This document shows, in pieces, positions 59,724 through 64,000 of a stretch of 64,000 bases of DNA; the first letter of the stretch is position 1; each line of letters begins with the position of its first letter. Both the position numbers and the translations under genes were made by a program. This DNA is from Rhodosorus marinus (lineage: Eukaryota; Rhodophyta; Stylonematophyceae; Stylonematales; Stylonemataceae). Under the pieces are notes generated by a model, which made no database searches, was not told the origin of the DNA, and saw only the letters and a list, made by a program, of their open reading frames with translations. The DNA is taken from NCBI GenBank assembly GCA_029953675.1, contig JAMWBK010000004.1:248001-312000 (forward strand), written 5' to 3'.

Positions 59724-61461
59724 CTCATCTCATCCTATCTCATCTTTTCTCATTCAAATATCATACCCTCCCCACCCCCACTCCCCCCCGCCCCGCCCCC
59801 ACCAAAAAAAAAACATATACCCTTACCCACCTCCCCATCCCTCTCCATCTCTTCTCATCTCTCTCCATATCTCTCCAGTTATCTACCACAACACAACATC
59901 TCTCCGACACACCCTAACCTAACCCCACCCTCCCAACACCAATACCAATTCAATCACCTCCACTACAAAAAAGGTGAAGCCTTTATATATTCCTGACTTT
60001 GCCCAACCTGCTAGAGAAATTTCACGAAACCCCATATCATCGGCTGCTGTTGTTTCACATCCGGAGTGTCCAAATTTTTTTTTTAATTCACCTCCATACC
60101 AGATCAAATCGCTCGTATCTTGAGAACTAATCTTAAAATTACATTTAATAAAAAAAGTTTGTGGTGGTGGTGGTGGGTAGGTTGTGTGGGGGTGGGAGGG
60201 GGAGGGGAGGGGGATGGATTTTAACATCTTCAGGTGGGTGGGTGTCCTAGGACATGGAAAGGAGTTCGGATTCTGTTTGATGGGCCCAGTCTTATGGTTT
60301 GATGTGCGGAGGAGGATTGATCAAAAGCTGGACAGAATCCCCCCGGGCGAAGCGAATCCCCCACCAGCCGGTTTTTTTTTTTTTTACGTGGTTATATAAG
60401 TCGTGAACTAGCGGAACTCTTTAGAGTTATTAAGTGCAACCTAAGAGTTGCCGAGAGAGAGGACGGGTGAAGAACGTGGTGCGTGTTTTGCATGGACAGG
60501 AGAGAGTGTTTAAAGACACTCCGGCGCGACTGAGGATTGACACCTGAAGGTTGTTTTGCACAGAATAGGGTGGACTACCTTTGGCATCTGTCCTAAGCAA
60601 GACGTTGACTACATTTTTAGACGTGCCAACCACATTGAGCGTGTGTAAACACTCGTAACAAACGAAAGCGGAAAGGATGGAGGGACCCTTTCTTGACTCC
60701 CATGGAACCTCAAAATACGAGTGGAATGAGCTTGTATTTTCTGAAAGCTCTGTGGACCTGCCACCAAACCAGCCTCTCCGCCTAAAAAAAGCTGCATCAC
60801 CGCCATCTACCTTGTCCTCACTTTTTAAGTTGGTGGTAATTCTATCATTAGTATTTACAATTCAAAGAACAATTGCCTCTCGCGAGAGCGAAGAGGAGTT
60901 TTCCATCGATGTATGAAAGCTGACAATCAACTCTCCCTCCTCGAATAGTTAAAACAATTTACTCTATTTTGATAACTGATAATAATTTTCACGAAGCTTG
61001 GAGAACTTCCAGAATTTGTGGTAAAACTTTTCGACGAAAGCCAACTCAGCAAGTGATTCGAAAGATGGAAACAATTTTACTAAATTTAAGAAAAGAGCGT
61101 TCCCGTCAATATAGTAATTAGATTTCAAGAATGTTCCGGTTTATGTAAATTGGATTTTTTAAGGGGGTTTTCCGTTAATCGAGATGAGGACGTCCCACGT
61201 GGTTTAGGACATCGTGCTCGAATAAATAGATCTGGTCTTGCCCTATTTTGGACTTTGTTTGATCCAGTTTTGGTTATATTGTCGCTGGTTGTGTTGGACG
61301 GTGATGATATTACGCCCTTGACATAGTTGGAAGGACCGGCAAGATAGCGTGACTAGGATAGTATATCCAGTGGATAGAACAGTAAAAGAAGGGACCGAAG
61401 TTTGGAGAAATACGACGGAGGTCAATGAAATCTGACATGGTCTCATCGCTTGGTGCGATTT
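59724..61461. other. Intergenic, one small ORF with a possible membrane helix
   Basis: Positions 59740-59940 are C/T-rich and probably hold the promoter of the disordered-protein gene. An ATG-started frame at 60677-60916 (79 codons) contains one hydrophobic stretch (LFKLVVILSLVFT) and no known domain; I rate it unlikely to be a gene. Positions 60920-61170 are AT-rich. The stretch from about 61200 to 61461 may be the leader of the retroelement fragment that follows. Confidence 0.4.
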
Positions 61462-62047
61462 AGAGAAAGGAGAGTCTGTAGTGTGAGAGAAGTGACGGGA
61501 AGGTGAAATGGTTGTTGGGACGAGGGGGAGTGCCTCGGACGCAGACGGCCGCCTGAAGGACTTCAAGCTACCCTCAGCGTTTAGAGGGGAGAAGCAGTCG
61601 TACCTGTCCTTCAGGCACTGGCGCTTCCGGGTAGAGGCTTTCCTCGATTTGAAAGATCTCAGGGAGGTACTGGACAATCCAGGAGAGGCCAGTGACGCCG
61701 AGAGACGATATGTCTCGGCAGGATTCTCGCGGGTGCTGGGGGGACCAGCACTAGATATAGCGCTATCCTCGTCGAAGGAGGGAGCCCCCCACGAGGTGTG
61801 GGCAGCGCTACGCGAGAGATACGACCCCTCCAGCCATGAGACGGCTGACGCGATTATACAGACGAGAGATACACGCGACAGAATCACCTCGATCGAGTCC
61901 GCATTCTCCGAAATTCGTGAAATCACCAGGGTACCACCCTCTGACGAGGAAAAAACGGCGGGTACTCCGGAAGGTACTTGAAGAGAAAAGAGGAATATTG
62001 CGAATTCCTGTACTATTCGTACAAGGATAGGAGCATCTCCTGGAAGA
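61462..62047 (+). mobile_element. Copia-type retrotransposon gag fragment, inverted-repeat arm 1
   Basis: An ATG frame at 61508-61981 (157 residues) has the signature of Copia/UBN2-type gag: LPSAFRGEKQSYLSFRHW, then VEAFLDLKDLREVLDNP and WAALRERYDPSS. The frame stops before any zinc knuckle, protease or polymerase. The segment is repeated in inverted orientation at 62114-62901, so the two copies form a hairpin around a 66-nt spacer. Confidence 0.8.
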
Positions 62048-62113
62048 GGCTTCTCGGACCTGACACTTCTGGATTGCCTGGTTTTGTACAATGTTTCCAG
62101 GTCCCTGCAAAGG

Positions 62114-62901
62114 CTGTTCCAGGAGATGTTCCTATCCTTGTACGAATAGTACAGGAATTCGCAATATTCCTCTTCCAGGACCTTCCGGAGTACCCGCCGT
62201 TTTTCCTCGTCAGAGGGTGGTACCCCGGTGATTTCACGAATTTCGGAGAATTCGGACTCGAGCCAGTTGATTAGGGCTCGAGGTGATTCTGTCGCGTGTA
62301 TCTTTCGTCTCTATAATCGCGCCCAGATGATGATGATGATGATCCGTTTATTCAGAGGCTAACTACCCTGAGAAGCGAGAGACAAGACGCTGATGACTCG
62401 CGTCTACAAAAAAAGCAGCATTTGAGCTCCACAGGGTCAAAGAAAGCTCCGTGAGCAGACTATCTAGACGCCCTGGGTCGTTGCGAAAGCACCTCACAGC
62501 CAGCGAGCCCAGATACTGTCAGCCGTCTCATGGCTGGGGGGGGTCGTATCTCTCGCGTAGCGCCGCCCACACCTCGTGGGGGCCTCCCTCCTTCGACGAG
62601 GATAGCGCTATATCTAGTGCTGGTCTCCCCAGCACCCGCGAGAATCCTGCCGAGACATATCGTCTCTCGGCGTCACTGGCCTCTCCTGGATTGTCCAGTA
62701 CCTCCCTGAGATCTTTCAAATCGAGGAAAAGCCTCTACCTGGAAGCGCCAGTGCCTGAAGGACAGGTACGACTACTTCTCCCCTCTAAACGCTGAGGGTA
62801 GCTTGAAGTCCTTCAGACGCCGTCTGCGTCCGAGGCACTCCCCCTCGTCCCAACAACCATCTCACCTTCCCGTCACTTCTCTACACTACAGACCTTTCTC
62901 T
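62114..62901 (-). mobile_element. Copia-type gag fragment, inverted-repeat arm 2
   Basis: Reverse-complement copy of arm 1 with small indels and substitutions; the gag frame is broken (readable part 62719-62528). It contains a ~190-bp insertion at about 62322-62518 that is absent from arm 1. Divergence between the arms means the palindrome is not perfectly fresh. Confidence 0.78.
62322..62514 (-). mobile_element. Short retroposon with (ATC)n tail inserted in arm 2
   Basis: On the minus strand the insert ends AATAAACGGATC followed by about five more ATC units. CCCAGAT occurs at both borders (62322-62328 and 62508-62514), as expected of a target-site duplication. It has no coding capacity. The terminal 22 nt recur at 16438-16459. 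It is best read as a SINE or the truncated 3' end of a LINE. Confidence 0.6.
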
Positions 62902-64000
62902 GAAAAAGGACCTTTCGTTGAGGTGGATCAGATCAGTGTTCAAAAGTCGATGTTTAAGATCATCGAATATCAAAATATCGGTCTGAACGGTAAAAAACAT
63001 GTAAGTATGGAGCTCTAATGTGACAAGATCTGACCTGCTCAGATGCGTCCACGCCCAAAATAGATAGACAGCACCATCACGTTGTCTGGGATAACCATTC
63101 TTGAAGAAATAGCGTAATGAAGTCTTAAGTTTTGATACGTCATCATCCAATTCTGGTCACGAGCTCATAACATAAAAGAAAAAACGATATTTTGGAAGCG
63201 GTAAAGTGGAGATTAGATCAAATCTGGTCAAAAAAGCATATTATAGAACTCCCCTGGATGTTGCTTTACGTTTCGTCTAGTTAATTATTGGGTATGGAAA
63301 ACGGATCTATGACGATGTAGATTGATATTTTGAGTCCAAGTCCACGTAAAATTTACAAAATATATGTACTATACCGCATAAATGTGATTCGACTGAAACT
63401 CGAAAATAATATCCGGACAAAATTATTAATCTGACAACGTATATTGTATATACAGTAATGAATTTTTAATAATACATTACTAATATTGTGTTAATGGTTT
63501 CAAGCCCTAAATATTAGGAATATTGAACCTATTTACAATAATAATATTGGATTTTAGGGTAAAACAGGCATAAAGTTTTAAAAAATATATATTGCACTGT
63601 TTATATCAATGAAGGGATACTTCGAGGAGTTGAGCGAGGGTCTTGGCCTTGAGACTTGGTTTCTGAGGCAGAAACGCTGGTTGTATTCGACGATGAAGAT
63701 GAGGTTCCTGTCGTTGGAAACATCTGGGTAATTTTTTCGTCTTGTTCAGACAGAGAGAGAGAGCAGAGATACTCTCTTTCTCGTGACGGTTAACTTGGAA
63801 TTAGGAATCTTTCTCGGGCACCGCCCCCTCCCCCCTCCTTCAAGTGTGAAACCTTGTTCGGATCCTCTTCGTCTGTGCGAAATGACGTTTTTAGAGCCGT
63901 TTTGAGGCGGGTCGTAAAATGGCGCTGGAGGCATTGGAGTTTCATGGGAACTTTGGGGAAGGAGGGGGAGGGGGTATATTGAGTAGATGGTAGGAATTTT
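62902..64000. other. AT-rich non-coding end of window
   Basis: Positions 63150-63610 are strongly AT-rich. Short GA and G runs occur at about 63750-63770 and 63960-63980. No gene or RNA is recognised; the open frames are shadows or low in complexity. Confidence 0.5.

Noticed and set aside
61243-62091. 282-codon minus-strand open frame over the gag fragment
   Set aside because: It is the antisense shadow of the gag frame and partly a product of the inverted repeat; it has no ATG context or domain of its own.

Overview
The window is nuclear DNA of a photosynthetic eukaryote with a primary plastid. Its protein-coding genes mostly carry short GT-AG introns (about 56 to 400 nt, usually 65 to 120) and encode core eukaryotic proteins: spliceosome subunits, a V-ATPase subunit, an ER glucosidase, a 26S-proteasome deubiquitinase and mitochondrial assembly factors. 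One gene encodes a thylakoid-lumen protein with a twin-arginine signal and no ER-type signal peptide ahead of it. Its precursor starts Met-Ala-Phe, which resembles the phenylalanine-containing transit peptides of red algae and glaucophytes. I favour a red alga, with a glaucophyte second; this is inference from gene content, not a database match.

Layout, left to right: NFU1 (-); a long non-coding stretch ending in a diverged ~170-bp tandem repeat; glucosidase II alpha (+); WDR70-like WD40 protein (-); V-ATPase subunit d (-); a DEP/DUF547 protein (+); NUB1-like protein (+); SmE (-); UCHL5/UCH37 (-); ornithine carbamoyltransferase (+); NOSIP (+); a D-2-hydroxyacid dehydrogenase (+); a short TFIIS (-); a coiled-coil protein (-); a costars/ABRACL protein (-); sideroflexin (+); OSCP1 (-); SF3B1 (-); a possible organellar uL18 (+); thylakoid lumen 15-kDa protein (+); NDUFAF5 methyltransferase (-); a Nei/Fpg glycosylase fused to three SAP motifs (+); a disordered unknown protein (-); and a Copia-type gag fragment arranged as a large inverted repeat. 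Exon joins were derived from splice sites and reading phase, and every multi-exon gene model sums to a whole number of codons.

The most striking structure is a head-to-tail duplication of 3.27 kb (40399-43667 and 43668-46935) that cuts through OSCP1 at one end and SF3B1 at the other. The two copies have the same predicted ORFs and the coordinate offset changes only once, by a single base in a C run. That base lies in the last SF3B1 exon and breaks the reading frame of the only copy joined to the SF3B1 5' exons. Either this is a very recent duplication with consequences for an essential splicing factor, or it is an assembly error; junction-spanning reads would decide.

The genes form no operon or single pathway. 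Themes are mRNA splicing (SmE, SF3B1), protein turnover (NUB1, UCHL5, NOSIP), mitochondrial assembly and transport (NFU1, NDUFAF5, sideroflexin) and plastid functions (lumen protein, probably OTC). Several gene-flanking regions carry diverged local tandem repeats.
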